NCBI RefSeq assembly: GCF_000715075.1
Contig: NC_134095.1
Coordinates: forward strand, 62,430,419-62,494,418
Direction of reading: 5' to 3'
DNA: 64,000 nt
From: Nicotiana tabacum
Lineage: Eukaryota; Streptophyta; Magnoliopsida; Solanales; Solanaceae
Shown here: positions 11,184-23,845 of the stretch, in pieces
How the letters are laid out: the number at the start of each line of letters is the position of its first letter
Position numbering within the stretch: the stretch's first letter is position 1
Made by a program: the position numbers and the translations under genes
Notes under the pieces: model-generated
The model's input: only the letters and a program-made list of their open reading frames with translations
What the model was told of the DNA's origin: nothing
The model's database searches: none

Positions 11184-13944
11184 GAGCTGTCACACCTTCT
11201 TTTTCCTACACCCGAAAGGGTATAAGGGAGTTTTTTCTAACTTAAAGTGACAATCGAAACGGGATTTATTTAAGAATTAGAGTCGCCACTTGGGATAATT
11301 TATGGTGTCCCAAGTCACCGGTTTAGAATCCCGAATCGAGAAAATTGACTCTGTTTTATAGTCCGCGAATACAGAAATCTGGGTATGGAATTCTGTTAAC
11401 CCGGGAGAAGGTGTTAGGCATTCCCGAGTTCCGTGGTTCTGGCACGGTCGCTCAACTATTATTATTGGCCTATTATCTTATTTTAATACATGTTTTAACC
11501 TATGGTATATTTTAACTTATTAGCCGCTTTTAATTAATTTTAGGAAGTTTCAACGTTATCTAAAACACATTTTGAACCACACCACATGAATTGCACCCGC
11601 GGTCCATGACATGTTTTATTTAACGTTATTGAGAATTGGAGTTGGGTCACATGAAATGCACACCCGAGTTTAAGGAAGTTAATTAAAATATCGCGCCTAA
11701 AGCAACTACGCACTTTCAAGTTTGCGAGGGCCATGAAAAATTCAACTAATGACATACCTCGATTCTAGTTTCAAAGGATGTTCGAACTACTTTTGAGGGC
11801 CATAAACTATATGCTTTGTTGAAATGGCATACCTCAATCTAATTGTGAAGGCAATACTTAATTTAAAAAAAAGGTCCAAGATGTTGGGTCTACTCTAAAT
11901 TAATGTTCAAATTACCTTACATAGTTATAAGCCCATGTTTGATAATACCAGGTACTTCAATTAACGAAAAGGTTTCGGGCTAGCGAAGGGCCCAATACAT
12001 TTGCTCGCCAGGGGGATGATTTACTTGACTCAAGTTTCTGGGCCCAAAGCTTAAGCGTTCAAGCTCATACTCACGGCCTTATTTGGGCCACCCACGAATC
12101 TGGCCCATTTCTCTTTGTATGTATACATCAATGCTAACAACAGAAATTGGCATTTGGGCACAAGATCAACTTAACAATAAAATCACGTGGCAATCTAAGG
12201 AAAACATTAAGACCCCAAATCATGCTGAACAATTGTTAAATCCCCAAACAAAGAAACTAGATCGGATATCCTACACTAGCTAACCACAACATGATTTTCA
12301 AAGAAAACTAAAATTCAATCAGGAAATGAATTAAGAAGCTCGAGACTTCATATGTTAAACCAGGACAAATTTTCCAGGTGAATTAAACTCATCTAATCTG
12401 ATTTGAACCTATAATAAAACTTCCACAGATTCAACAAGGAAAACTTGCTTTTAACCAAAGACACATACCCAAAATTCACACCTGATGTCAAAAGACTTTG
12501 TACTATTGAAATTATATGCCACAGAACTTTAGTTTTAGGGGAAAGGTATTCAATTCACTTAATCAAGCACACTTCAATCCTTTAGGAACTAAAAGAACAA
12601 GCTGATTGATGGGGGAAAACAGAGCTTAAACCAGCTTTGCAAAAAAAACATGAATAAATACATATTACCCTAAGAATGAAGTAGCTTTTAAACCAAACGC
12701 GTTTAAACAAACCCCAACAGGAAGTGTCCTTCTTGCAAACCCATCCAACATGACAGACTAAACTCCAAATCCAAACCGTAAGATGAAAGGTATTATCAAT
12801 GACATGAATGAACATAATAAATCATGGATACACTAAATTAAGACAGAACTTCTAAATGACATAGCCAACATTCAATAAAAGGAAACTAATGTTCATCTTC
12901 GAAATCTCCAATCGATTACACAGCTCCAAACTTGCACTTCACACAGTTAGGGAGTCCAAGAAGTACCTGGGTGCAGAAATTAGAACAAGAAAAGATGAAG
13001 AAATCAGTAGCAATTGAACAGTGCCAATCAGCTACTCAACAACAGCAAATTCAGCTTCCTTGAACCATTTTCGAACCCAGATCAACTAAGAGGTCTTTTA
13101 AGTGTTAAAATGACTCTAATAATGTACCCAAAAATGTAATTCCAAGCAGTTTTTAACCAAGCCTGATGCAGAGAGTTTTTCAGTCTTTTTAGGGCTTTTG
13201 TCCTCTATGCTAAGTGTTGGAAAAGCCTTATTTATAAGGCAGGGGTTTGTTGTGTGCCTTCCATGGCAAGGCAATGGTATTTTTCCCAAAATACCCTTAC
13301 AGGGCATCTTTTAAAACTGATTTTTGTACAGTTGTCCTTTTCTTTCAGATATTTTATTTTTTAGCCTGTTTTCTTAACAATTTTGGGCAATTGTCCATTT
13401 AGAAAGCTTCCCAATCAGTTACTAAAGATTCCCCAGGTTAGACAATCCCTAAACTACCCCTAAAGTTCCTAATTATTCAATTAACACCCCTGAAAGTTCT
13501 GAACATGTAAAACCTAAACGAACAATTTTCTAACAGAACCCATAGACCAAACGAATCAAATAGCATTAATCTCTGAAATCTAAATAGATTTATCATTGGA
13601 ATGCACTCAGAACTAAACCCACACCTGAATAGTCAAAACTGACATTTAGCAAGAATCAATGAACCTATTTGAGATTTAAACTCTGAAACAATTAACAATC
13701 ATCTTAATAGGGAATTCAAAACAACATGATTCACTAACATGCTGATTTTGGAGCAAAATTCATTAAACATAGGTTAAACAATTAAACTAAACCCTAAATG
13801 AAGAACTACTGATTTTAGACGCAAATACAATAGTTAGCCCTAAACTTAACTTAGTAACACTGACGATTAGTTATGGGGAAAAGAAAACAAAATTCAAACG
13901 ACTTAAAATTAAAGCTAACTGACCCCTTTCCCTTTTTTAAGACA

Positions 13945-13996
13945 GAAGAAGAAGAAGAAGAAGAAGAAGAAGAAGAAGAAGAAGAAGAAGAAGAAA
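13945..13996. repeat. (GAA)n microsatellite
   Basis: About 17 GAA units in a row inside the Ogre LTR. On the minus strand it is a TTC tract, translated as Ser or Leu runs in spurious ORFs. Confidence 0.95.
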
Positions 13997-14425
13997 TTTG
14001 AAAATGTAAGGAGGCTCCAGAAAAGCAAGATGATGAGAAGAAAAAAAGTAAAAAAAGGAACAAATACCTAGCAAAGAATGACTGGCCATTCCGATTGGAA
14101 TCGTCTTCTCCGATTTAACCCAAAAATTGGTTTCAAATGATTGTTCCCATCGAGAACAAACAAGTGATACCCATTTCGGCTCAAATCGTCTATGAAGGCT
14201 TATGCATGTCCATCCCATATTTGAAATGGCTCCAATTCGATAAGCCTCTTGGGCAATCGACAAGATGTGATGGGTGGAAGGAGGAAGGGGACGACCTAGT
14301 GAGGTTTTGGGTGGGCTTGGGCGAATTAGGGTTTTGGAGGTTCCTGGTTTAGATCTAAAATTTGGCGTGTTTGGTAATGATTCGAGGGAAACGGGTTGAA
14401 GATTTGAATAGAGGAGGGCAGGGGG

Positions 14426-14433
14426 ATTATATA
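14426..14433 (-). promoter_or_regulatory. Candidate TATA box of Ogre LTR
   Basis: TATATAAT on the minus strand, about 0.8 kb inside the LTR from its 5' end, followed by a C/T-rich stretch. Position and sequence suit an LTR promoter; there is no direct evidence of use. Confidence 0.4.
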
Positions 14434-15239
14434 GTATCAATTTGGAGGGGATCAGAGTGGTTTATGCCATCGCCGTCGGCGGATATGTTGGAGGTTTCAG
14501 GGGCGGCGGGCTCTAGGGTTTTGAGAGACAAGGGGGTGAGGAGAAGACTGAGGGGGTTGACAGGGGTATGGGGGCATTTGGACACTATTATATGAAAGGG
14601 AGTTGAGTTCTCAGTCGTATGATCATGCAAGATCAACGGTTGGAATATGATTGAGCCAAACGGCACCGTTTTGAACCAGTTACAACGGATCGGGTTTAGG
14701 GGGAAACTCGACCTGGGTGGAACGGGTTTCAGGGGGAAAATGATTTTGGGCCTAGGGGAAATTAATTGAATTGGCCCAAAAATCAGATTTCTTTGTTTCT
14801 TTTCCTTTTCTTTTTATTTTCCAATTTCTTTCTTTCTCAAATTAAAATAAATCTAAACTAACTCTTAAAAAATAAATTAACCTACTGAATTATATTAAAT
14901 CTCAACATAATATTTACAATAATTAATTAAGTCCTAAATTAAAAGAAAAAGCTACAAAATTCGAATTTGAAAGAGTTAAAATGCAACATGAACTATTTTT
15001 GTGATTTTTCATATTTTATAAAATAACTAATTACTAATTAATTTAAAAACATAAAATTAAATCCTAAATGCAAATGCAATATATTTTTCCATGAATTAAA
15101 TAAAATTAAACATGCACAGAAAAATGCAAACAATTAACAAAATGCTATAAACAATCTACGAAATTGCAAATAATGGGAAAATTTTATTTTTCTTGAATTT
15201 ATGAGAATAATTCACATAGGGCAAAATCACGTGCTCACA

Positions 15240-15491
15240 GATAAGTGGATTGTGGATTTGCTAAACAAAATATGCAGATAGGATATAACATGAATTTCTT
15301 TCAAGCATGTCATTGCTGCTATTTTGGCCTAAAACTCATAAGATTAATTCATGTGTTCATAATTCCTATACGGTAAAGATATATAGAAGTGTCTAGAGCT
15401 AGAGGATGGTCTAGAAAAAAAAGATGAAACTATGGAGGAGCAGAAAAATAACGAAAATCAAGAAAGTAAAGTGGGGGTAGATCCTGAGGAT

Positions 15492-15524
<33 letters not shown>

Positions 15525-16440
15525 AAGAAGAAGAAGAAGAAGAAGGAACGAAAATGAAATGAATGAGGAGATTAAGGAAAACAAATATATGCTTTCTCTA
15601 CCTTTCCGCTAGAAGCAAAGAAGAGAGAAGATGGACAAACAATCTGGGCGTTTTCTAGAAGTGCTCAATCAGGTATATGTTAATCTACCTTTCACAAAGG
15701 TACTCTCACAAATTTCAACATATGTCAAGTTCTTAAAGGAGATACTGTCTAACAAGAGAAAAGTGAAAGAGACTTTGGTTGCCAAGCTCACCGAACATTG
15801 TAGTACAATTCTGCAAAATAAGCTCCCTCAAAAGTGTGTAGATTCAGGGATTTTCCCTATACCTTGCTCTCTAGGAAGTATTAACTTTGAAAAATCTTTA
15901 TCTGATTCATGTGTTTCTATTAATCTTATTCCCTTGTCTATTTTTAGGAGCCTTGAGAAAGAAATCGGAGAAATTAGATATGTATATGTGTCTTTGCAGC
16001 TGACGGATCAGACCAGAATAATACCGAAGAAATAGTGAAAGATGTGCTAGTTCGGGTGGACAAATTTGCATTCTATGTGGACTTATGGTAAGGATGAAAG
16101 AGAATAAGGAGGTCCAACTGATTCTAGGTAGACCCTTCTTAGCTACTGGCAGAGTTATACAAGATATTCAGGAAAGCCAGCTCATGCTAAGAGTAGGGGA
16201 AGAGAGAGTGGTGTTCAATATGAAAGAGGCAACAGGGTCACCTAGAGAGGAATTGGCTGCATACTCTCATTTTATGGTGGATGTCCTAAACGAGCTAGCT
16301 GAAGAGGACAAGCATGATAAGTATGAGGTGTGCCCGAAGAGGTTAGAGAAAAAAATCTCGGCAAGATTGTGTGCAATGGATCAGGCGTGCAAAACAGACC
16401 TCGACATTGATTCATACCCAGACTAGATGATTCAGGGGAG
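15240..16440 (+). mobile_element. Athila-like gypsy gag-protease relic
   Basis: Plus-strand reading pieces at 15631-16035 and 16085-16426 match the Athila gag-protease region. The first holds KFLKEILSNKR, LQNKLPQK and CSLGSINFEKSLSDSCVSINLIPLSIF; the second holds LILGRPFLATGR and a MLRVGEE segment. A frameshift and two stops separate them near 16030-16085. The protease active-site signature reads DSC, unlike the usual DSG/DTG, consistent with decay. No RT, RNase H or integrase follows, so the element is internally deleted or truncated. Confidence 0.75.
15495..15545. repeat. (AAG)n microsatellite
   Basis: About 16 AAG units just upstream of the Athila-like protease piece. In the reading direction it gives a Lys run, plausibly grown from the Lys-rich segment that normally sits in this part of gag. 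Confidence 0.93.
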
Positions 16441-18830
16441 TGTTCTTTACCTCTTGCTCTTTATTTTTGTGTCATGGTGACATGTCACAATTTAAAGTGT
16501 GGGATGAGGGATGTAAATATGTATATATATTTTCTTTATGCTACAATTTAAAGTGTGGGATGAGGGATGTAAATATGTATATATATTTTCTTTGTGCGTG
16601 TTTTCGTCATTATTATTTAACTTTTTCTGACAATGGATCTCCTCCACAGTATTCTTGAGGGATTAAGGTCGAAACAAAAACACACAAAAATAAAAATAAA
16701 AACCAAAAATGTGTCTTTATTTTCTTAGGTAGTGTAACAATTCCCTTGATTTTTTTATATCGCAGTTCTTTTCTAAAGGTTTTTGCTTGAACCGGGTGTA
16801 GTTAATTGTTTTTAGAAATAAAGGAGTATTGAGTTGTAGTGCTAATTGGAGGCAATTTTCTTGACTTTGTTGTGCCTTGAGAGCGGTGAGTGCCTAAGTT
16901 ATGACGTATAGACTCCGTTCTTAACTCATGAATAAGCACCTTAATTTGTTTGATCTCGACTTTGCTTAAATGCCTTGACTAGAGAGTCGGGATAAATTCG
17001 GTTCTAAATGTGTTATGTGCCAATATGTGTGTGTGATTTTGTTGATATTATGTGTATGTTAGTTGATGTCTAGAACTTGCCCTGCGTGTTTTCAAAGCAA
17101 AATAGCAATCTTGTTCAGTCTAGGACATGATAGAGGCATTTTTTTTGTTGAGCCAGATATATGCCTTTGACCCACCTAATTGTTGTGTATCCTAGTTAGC
17201 CATCTTGAGTATGTAATCTTATTTCTTTGGCAACCACATAACAAGTATGACCCCTTTGTTGTAACCGACCATCTGTTTGAACCTTTTACCTCTCTCGAGC
17301 ACTTGAAACTATTATGAGCTTGTTAAAATCCAAGTAGAGGTATGAATGGTTTTTTGAGTGGAACTAAAAAAATGGAGAAAGATGCAATATTTGAAAATTT
17401 GTGAAAGTCACATGTAAGGAATTGAAAAAAAAATGAATTTGCTTGGGAAAAAACAGAACCTTGAAATAAAAAAGGAGAGAATATGTGTATGTATTAGAAA
17501 GAAAAAATTGATTCCTTGCTAGTGATAGTTCTCATCTTATTTTGCTTAAGAAAATTGGGATCTTGATGCTATTATGTTGTGAAGGTTGGAATTTGGTTCA
17601 ACATAAGTGTGGGGTTTGAATTTTTAATGTATATGTATTAAAGTATTCAGGGAGATGTAGCCACTATATCCAACTGTATACTACCCATATCGCATCCTAC
17701 ATTACAATAAAATAAAGTCTTATTTGATCTTTGACTGAGTGAGCTCGAATTAGTAAAGTATTACATTACGGGCAAGTCTATGCTACGTCTTCTATGGCAC
17801 ATGAATTTTAATTCTGAAAGTGAGTGAATTCTGTCTATCTTGAGTTCCTATTTGTTCTTGAACTTTCTTGTGTGTGGAAGTACTATTTATTGTTTGTGTG
17901 AGCGCACATGACTTGTGAAGGAAAGATAATATCTTTGGAATCTATGTTAGAGTAAGTGAGCAGGTTTTTAAAAAATACGAGGTGCTTGTGAGTTGAGTCT
18001 TGAGGCTAGGATATTAGGATATGGTGCTTAGTTAGCTTTAATTACTCTTGGCAGGATGAGTTAGGAAAGTTACTCGAAAATGTCGTCTCTCTTTGAAGTG
18101 CGATTTGATTGCTTGGGTCGAGTGGAAAAAATAGACCTCTGAACTTGCCACTAATGCGGCACATGGTGCGCCGTCTGGGGTATCGCGGTAGTGTAATTTT
18201 TCATCTAACTTTTCTCACTTCGGCTTATAGAGGGTAGTTTTGTCCGGATCCGTTCCTAATTAATGGTATAAATATATCAAAAAACGATTTTTAGAGGACT
18301 TTGAACCTATGAAAGATTAGAAAAGCTTTGGAGACTTTGAGTCACAAGGATTCATCATTGTTTCCTCAATTCAATACCCGAGTTTGGATCGAATTTATAT
18401 TTTCCTATTCTTTAACTCTATTTGTGATGACTTCCTCCATGATGAGTTTTTAATCAAAATTATCTCTTATCTTTGAGTATAGATTTAATATGTCCTTAAA
18501 ATATCACCTAGAGCACTTATTATCCTTTAACTTTGCAAAAACTGAGCAGATATAGTCTCACTAACGAAGAAGATAAACAGAAAGCATAAAAGTAACGGTG
18601 CTCTCAAGTGATTCTCGCCAGACCTCGGAAAAAAGTCCCACGTTTCTTCCTTGAATGGTTTTGTCTCAAACTTAATGAGAATATACTTTTAATATTCATC
18701 CCATATTTTATGTTTTGTCACAAGGGTTGCATGTAATTAACCTCAACAATGATCACACATGTCCTCTCAATCTCAAAAACCACTAGTGTGTAGGCAAAAA
18801 TTATCTATAATATAATCAAACTATGTTAAC
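16441..18830. other. Non-coding, likely Athila 3' region and unassigned repeats
   Basis: No gene supported. Early part contains two tandem 56-bp copies (16487-16598). Later there are phrases such as AAGTGTGGGG near 17603 that resemble Athila 3' non-coding DNA. TATAAATATA near 18260 could belong to an LTR promoter but no matching LTR boundaries were found. Confidence 0.45.
16487..16598 (+). repeat. 56-bp tandem duplication (2 copies)
   Basis: The unit starts ACAATTTAAAGTGTGGGATG and repeats at a 56-bp offset with only a base or so different at its end. Recent local duplication in non-coding relic DNA. Confidence 0.9.
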
Positions 18831-18834
18831 ATTC

Positions 18835-19330
18835 AAGAGGCATTCATAGACTGCCAGGTGTCAGAAATGCGACTTTAATAAAGACCTGCCCAGGGAGTAA
18901 GTGGTTCCGTAAATGATGAAGGTCGCGGTCGAAGAGTCAACAAGGATCAAGGTCGAGGTCAAGCATCCCAGATAAAATTATAACAGCTAGTTTCAAGATA
19001 GAACACTAAAAAAAATATTCTAGTTACTATTAGGGTTTCTAAGAATATGTTCTCGATATATAGAAAGAGATACAATGATAGGGGACATGAGATATTCATT
19101 TGTAAAAAAACACATTGACTTGATAGAGAGAATATGATCATATTACAAGCATACAAAAACAATTTTTTCACTAAGATTCTTGTCTAGTTTTTCCACCCTA
19201 TCTAAGAACAACCTGAGTGTTCTAAGGCTCATCAATCATTCTTCATTGTCAGGAAGAATATTCACAAATCTCACCCTTTTTTTGGGTACTCGCACGCTTC
19301 TATTTACTTAAATGTCATTTATTGCTATTT
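18835..19330 (+). repeat. LTR-like fragment (possible solo LTR)
   Basis: The stretch has a TATATAG-type box (about 19057), followed about 45 bp later by a CATTTGTAAA-type leader. The arrangement recalls gypsy LTRs in Nicotiana. I cannot mark exact ends or a target duplication. Confidence 0.4.
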
Positions 19331-19439
19331 ATTTACTATTTAATGATATCTTCCATCGTTTTGGTGTAAGATTTTCTTACGTTTATTGGTGGCCCAATAA
19401 GTTTAAGACCCATAATTAATATTTAATTAATGAGCAAAT

Positions 19440-19645
19440 CTCATCCGTCTGATCGGTTACTTGATGGACGTACCGGACTAAGTGAGAACCTCTATAAATT
19501 GGCCCTCTCCCCATCCATTAGGGTTACCGTATTTTTATTTCTCTCTTTCATCACTAAAGTCGGCGGTAACAAAAGCTAGGGCAAGGGGCGAGAAACCAAT
19601 TTTGATAAACGCTTCCGCTTCGTGATAATGGCTTACGATTCAGGT
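19440..19645 (+). promoter_or_regulatory. Promoter-like block with short exon
   Basis: CTATAAATTG (19492-19501) is followed by ATTAGGGTTA (a telo-box-like element), a C/T-rich leader, and a possible ATG at 19628 (MAYDS) that runs into a CAG|GTATAT donor-like site at 19643. This looks like the promoter, leader and first mini-exon of a captured plant gene, but no following exon was found. Confidence 0.33.
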
Positions 19646-20099
19646 ATATTTTCTGTAATAATTTTCTGTAAGATTATCATGTTCAAGATCCTGGTGTGCA
19701 ATTCAAGTTTATGTTTATGTTTGAATCATCGAATATTGTTATTAGTGCTCACATTCATTACCATTCTGTCAATATACATATTATCTGTCATAAAACCGAT
19801 AACCTTATCCTTAGGATATTATTATTAGTTAAGATTGACTCTTCATTATTTAAATCTAATTAGTTGAACCAAGACCTATATTTTTTGTCAAACAATTAGA
19901 ATGCTATAACCAGATGATATCTTAACATAGAGTAAATGGAAGATAGAGATTCAGAAAAGTCCCCTGTTTTCTTTATCCAACATGTTTATCTGAGCACAAG
20001 TGTGAGAGTGGGCGAATGGTAGACTCATGGCCTATTGTGAATCCATGTTTCACACTACTGAAATGCACCTAGAAAATAACAAGCATCAAAATCACGGGG

Positions 20100-20275
20100 C
20101 TATCCATACCGAGCCCTTCAATCGCCCACCTGCCGCCGCTGCAGCGACGCCCGACTCCGCAACCGTCCCCTCTTTTATGGAGTTATCATTAATTGACTTT
20201 AAATTAGCCACCAATAATTTCAGCTCTGAATTAATTGTGTTTGAAATTGCAACTGGCAGATGCTTTAACAAATAG
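20100..20275 (+). pseudogene. Possible BSK-like kinase exon fragment
   Basis: The reading piece at 20027-20275 contains VPSFMELSLIDFKLATNNFS and then SELIV. This resembles the segment of brassinosteroid-signalling kinases just before the kinase domain, where a Phe-x-Glu-x-Ser-Leu and an ATNNFS motif occur. An Ala/Pro-rich lead precedes it. It stops soon after and no kinase catalytic motif follows in any frame nearby. It is best read as a gene fragment caught among transposons; the family call is tentative. Confidence 0.4.
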
Positions 20276-20279
20276 TGTA

Positions 20280-21495
20280 GTATTTAATTGAATGGGAAGA
20301 GGATCATGAAATAACTGCCACTGCTGGAAAGAATCGGTTGACCATCTTTTCCGAGGATGTTGTCTTTTGATTCATTACCATAACCCTGAAACCAAACTGA
20401 TAGCTAATGTGTAAAGGAAGTATCCAGGCATGCAGTGCCTTGGATCACATGTGTTTTAACTTAACTGTAGTTAGGTCACCTTGTAACTGTAGTTAGCTTA
20501 TTAGTCTGATAATGGTACAGTTGTCCATGAGTTGGCACTAGTTAGTTGGTTAAAGTAGAAGTTAGTTATATAGAGTTGTACAGTGCAATTCCGATACAAT
20601 TGAAGATGAAGATTTCATTCGAAACGGCAACGTAAACCTTGCCTGAAGAGATTAAAGCTTGTCAATTTTGGGAGAAAGTACGATTTGGGGAAGAAGCTCG
20701 ATGGCAGGCACTGTTCGTCTCTTCCGTTAGCGAGACCTCGGTTTTTGTAAAGTTAAAGGACAATAAGTGCTCCAACTGATATTTTAAGGACAATGTTAGA
20801 CCTATACCCAAAGATAAGGGACAATTTTGGATAAAACTTCCCTTCATGATTATCGAGTAGTTTACTTTAAGGTGTGATGGATATGGTGTTTTGATTGATA
20901 TTTATGAATTTTAACTCTAGTATTTTGCATGAATTCGTTTATGGAGCTTTGAATTGATTGCAATTTTGTTCACCTAATTATTTAGTCGAAAGAGAAATAA
21001 TTTGGGTGATTATCTTTGCACTATTTCGTTTGGTTTAATTCAGTGATCTTGTAAGTAATCGAAAAGAGCTTGTTGAATTGTCGATTAAAATCAAGTTAGA
21101 AGAATATTCGAGCGATGTTTTCCTAAAGACTAGTCCATTAACGTGTTCTTGCATATCTTCATAGTACTTTATATTAGTTTACCTCTAAGAGTTCAAATTT
21201 AATCGAGAGAGGAGTCTTGAATATATGATTGAACTAATCATCGAGTGAATTCGTGAATCCCAAACAGCGATCTTGCACCTATCCAGTCACGACCCTTATT
21301 TCTCCCATTGATTATTTCAGTATTGTTTAAATCTTATTTTTCTTTGATCAATTATTCATTGTTGTAGTTTTAATAGTTAATTTAGTTCATAATCAATCTA
21401 ACCAAAGTGCTAATAATTTTGAATAGCATTTAAGCCAGAAATTACTTGAACATTATTTAAATCCAATTTATATATCTTTGGCTAGCAAGAATTAA
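20280..21495. other. Non-coding dispersed-repeat DNA
   Basis: No gene supported. Contains a phrase like an LTR promoter (TTATATAGAGTTGTACAGTG near 20570) and phrases seen in repeat DNA (TAAAGGACAATAAGTGCTC near 20753), with long A/T-rich tracts. Ends could not be defined. Confidence 0.4.
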
Positions 21496-21499
21496 TTTT

Positions 21500-23440
21500 G
21501 TGTTGTGTTTTACGCTAGTCATGTGGCAACAGGAAGTGCTGGTTATGGACCCTTTCATTTTTTATCGTTCACCCTTGAGCATACAGTTTGGAGATGCAGT
21601 AAAAGGTGGTCCAAGGCCAAACAGATTCTATAACAATGTAGCAGATCATCCGGAGTTCATAAGGGTGGTGGATAATGCTTGAAGTTCACCAGTAAATTGT
21701 GATGGAATGAAGAAAATGTGGCTGAGGCTGAAATTAGCACAACAGGAATTGAGAAAGCTACAGACTAAAGAATTTGAAGGAGTTAGTGATAAAGTGCAGT
21801 TAATTATAAGTCGGATAAAAGAGGCGTAAGAACAAATGTATACAAACCATTCACTAATATTATTTGAAACGGAAAAAGAGCTGAGGATTCAACTAGAGAA
21901 ATTGGGGTTAATAGATAAAAGCATTCCTAAACAAAAGTCAAGGAATCAGTGGCTAAAACTTGCGGACTCAAACAGTGCTTATTTTTACGCTTTCTTGAAG
22001 TAAGCAACTTTTCAAAATAATAGTATTACATTACTGATAAAATCAGTAGGAATTGTGGTGCAAACAGAGCAGGAGGTGAAGGAAAAAATAGTGGGTTTCT
22101 ATAACAAATTATTGGGTAAAGTTATTGAACAAATACCAACAATAAATCCAAAAATAATTAAAGAAGGGCCAATACTGGATAGAGATCAACAACTGAAACT
22201 AATTGAACCAATAATAAGGGAAAAGATGTGTGCAGGCATAGATGATACAAAAGCTCCAGGATAGGATTTTTCTTTAAGAAAACATGGCCTTTTTATAGGA
22301 GAAGATATAATCAGTGCAGCTACATAGTTCTTTAACAATGCTGAGGTTTATAAGCCAATCAATTGGACTTGAGTGACCCTGATCTCCAGAGCCAAAAATC
22401 CTACCTTAGCAAAGGAATACAAATCAATTTTATGTTGTATAAGATCCTATCTAAAGTGCTTAACTTTGAATTAGAAATGGTGATGGATAACATTAGTGAT
22501 AGCTGCCATGCTGATTTTATTCCAAGAAGGATCATCCTCAGATATATCATCTCGAGATGTATGAAAGCTATACATGCTGAAATTTTTTTATTCTTTAGAG
22601 TAGTGTTTTTGAGCAAATATAAACTTTTATGCTATATTTATCAAATGGATAATAAACTGTACCACCACTGTTTCATACTCAATCATGATAAATGGAAGAC
22701 TTATGTTCATTTTTCTGCAAAAAAATAAAAATAGATTGAGGCAAGTCAATCCTCTTTCCCTATTCTTGTTTGTACTTGTCATGGATTACTTAAGCAGAAT
22801 ACTTATGACACTACGGTGTACCCAGATTTCAGCTGCCATCCAAGGAGTGAAAAATTAAAAGTAGTGCAACTTGATTTTACAGATGACCTGCTGCTATTTT
22901 TGTAGGGGTGATGAGGTTTCTCTCTCTCTATATATATATATATATGTTTTATAATTGTTTCACGGATTTTTTTAGTGGCTCCGGTCAGAAAGCAAAGAAA
23001 GATAAAAGTTTCATCTACTTTGGAGGAGTACGCCTAGTGATTCAACATATAATACTAGATAAAATTAGTTTCACAAGAAGAGATCTTCCAATTAAATATA
23101 TGGGGATTTTATTAAGCACAAAAATGATGTATGTTATGTAGTTTCAGCCATTAGTGGACAAGATGACAGGCATAATTACATGATAGACCTCAAAATTGCT
23201 GCCGTATGCAGGAAGAATATATATAGTTGATTTAAAGTACATAGTTCTTCATACATATCTACTGATCACATATAGTTGTATTCCCTAAGAAAGTCATAAT
23301 GATGATCGAAGCAATATGCAAGAAATTCCTTTAGTCTGGAGGAATATATGTAACTGAAAGGGTACCGATAGCATGTGAAAGACTCTGCCAACATAAAATT
23401 GCTGGTGGATGGAATTTACTAGATATCTTTGTATGGAATA
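21500..23440 (+). pseudogene. LINE ORF2, left part (endonuclease end, RT)
   Basis: Holds the endonuclease C-terminus (near 21550-21680) and the RT core. VMDYLSRIL (near 22776) and the catalytic TDDLLLF (near 22876) mark RT. An (AT)n stretch and frameshifts follow. It stops exactly at the copia insertion point, after GGWNLLDIFVWN. Confidence 0.78.
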
Positions 23441-23796
23441 TGTTATTTGTGACTTGAATTATTTCCTTGTATTTTTAGGAAACTCATAATCCCTATAGGT
23501 TTAGGAAAACTCATTGTCCTAATAGATTTGGAAAAGGAAAACCTATAGTTCTTGTCAAATTGGGAAACCTTTCTCATATATGTTTGGGACCTTTTTGGGA
23601 TCTATATATAGGGGTTGTAGTTGGGGATTCTATAGATTGTATTGTGCTTTTCTTCTCATTCATAGTGGAAAACTTTCTCTGCTTTTGCCTCGAGGATTAG
23701 GCTTGGCCGAACCTCGTTAAATCTTTGTGTTGATTTTTCTTCTCTATTTGCTTTGTGTGTGATTGTGTGCTAGTTAACCCACGATATTCCGCATCA
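23441..23796 (+). repeat. Copia 5' LTR (356 bp)
   Basis: Starts TGTTATTTGTGACTTG and ends GATATTCCGCATCA, directly before the primer site. TCTATATATAGG near 23601 is a candidate TATA box; GAGGATTAGGCTTGGCCGAA marks the leader side. Confidence 0.95.
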
Positions 23797-23798
23797 AT

Positions 23799-23810
23799 TG
23801 GTATCAGAGC
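23799..23810 (+). other. Primer binding site (initiator Met tRNA)
   Basis: TGGTATCAGAGC, the standard plant copia site complementary to the 3' end of initiator methionine tRNA, two bases after the 5' LTR. Confidence 0.95.
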
Positions 23811-23845
23811 AAGGTTCGGGTTTCTACACATAATTTAGGGTTAAG

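Larger units (their letters stand above)
1..15239 (-). mobile_element. Ogre/Tat-type Ty3-gypsy retrotransposon, 3' LTR outside window
   Basis: Read on the minus strand the order is LTR (11188-15239), primer binding site, extra ORF, gag, protease, intron-like spacer, RT, RNase H and integrase ending at 147. This order, the sense extra ORF before gag, the Arg-type primer site and the multi-kilobase LTR are together characteristic of the Ogre branch of the Tat lineage. Bases 1-146 start the 3' untranslated region; the polypurine tract and 3' LTR lie left of base 1. Every coding part carries stops or frameshifts, so the copy is dead. Only one LTR is visible, so age cannot be judged. Confidence 0.93.
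11188..15239 (-). repeat. Ogre 5' LTR (~4.05 kb)
   Basis: On the minus strand it starts TGTGAGCACGTGATTTTGCC and ends GGTGTGACA, immediately followed by the primer binding site, giving TG...CA ends. The length, about 4052 bp, is in the range for Ogre LTRs. ORFs within it (for example 14440-13937 on the minus strand) lack recognisable domains and include translation of a GAA tract, so I do not call them genes. The partner LTR is outside the window. Confidence 0.85.

Noticed and set aside
13851..14440. ORFs with Ser or Leu runs in the Ogre LTR
   Set aside because: The runs come from translation of the (GAA)n microsatellite; no known domain.
18160..18190. Possible gypsy primer site (GCGCCGTCTGGGG)
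   Set aside because: It is not next to a definable LTR and the match is poor.
20300..20350. Text like a LINE zinc-finger (CHCWKES-DHLF) before the main LINE
   Set aside because: Only about 15 residues long and no LINE context; could be a scrap of another LINE but cannot be shown.
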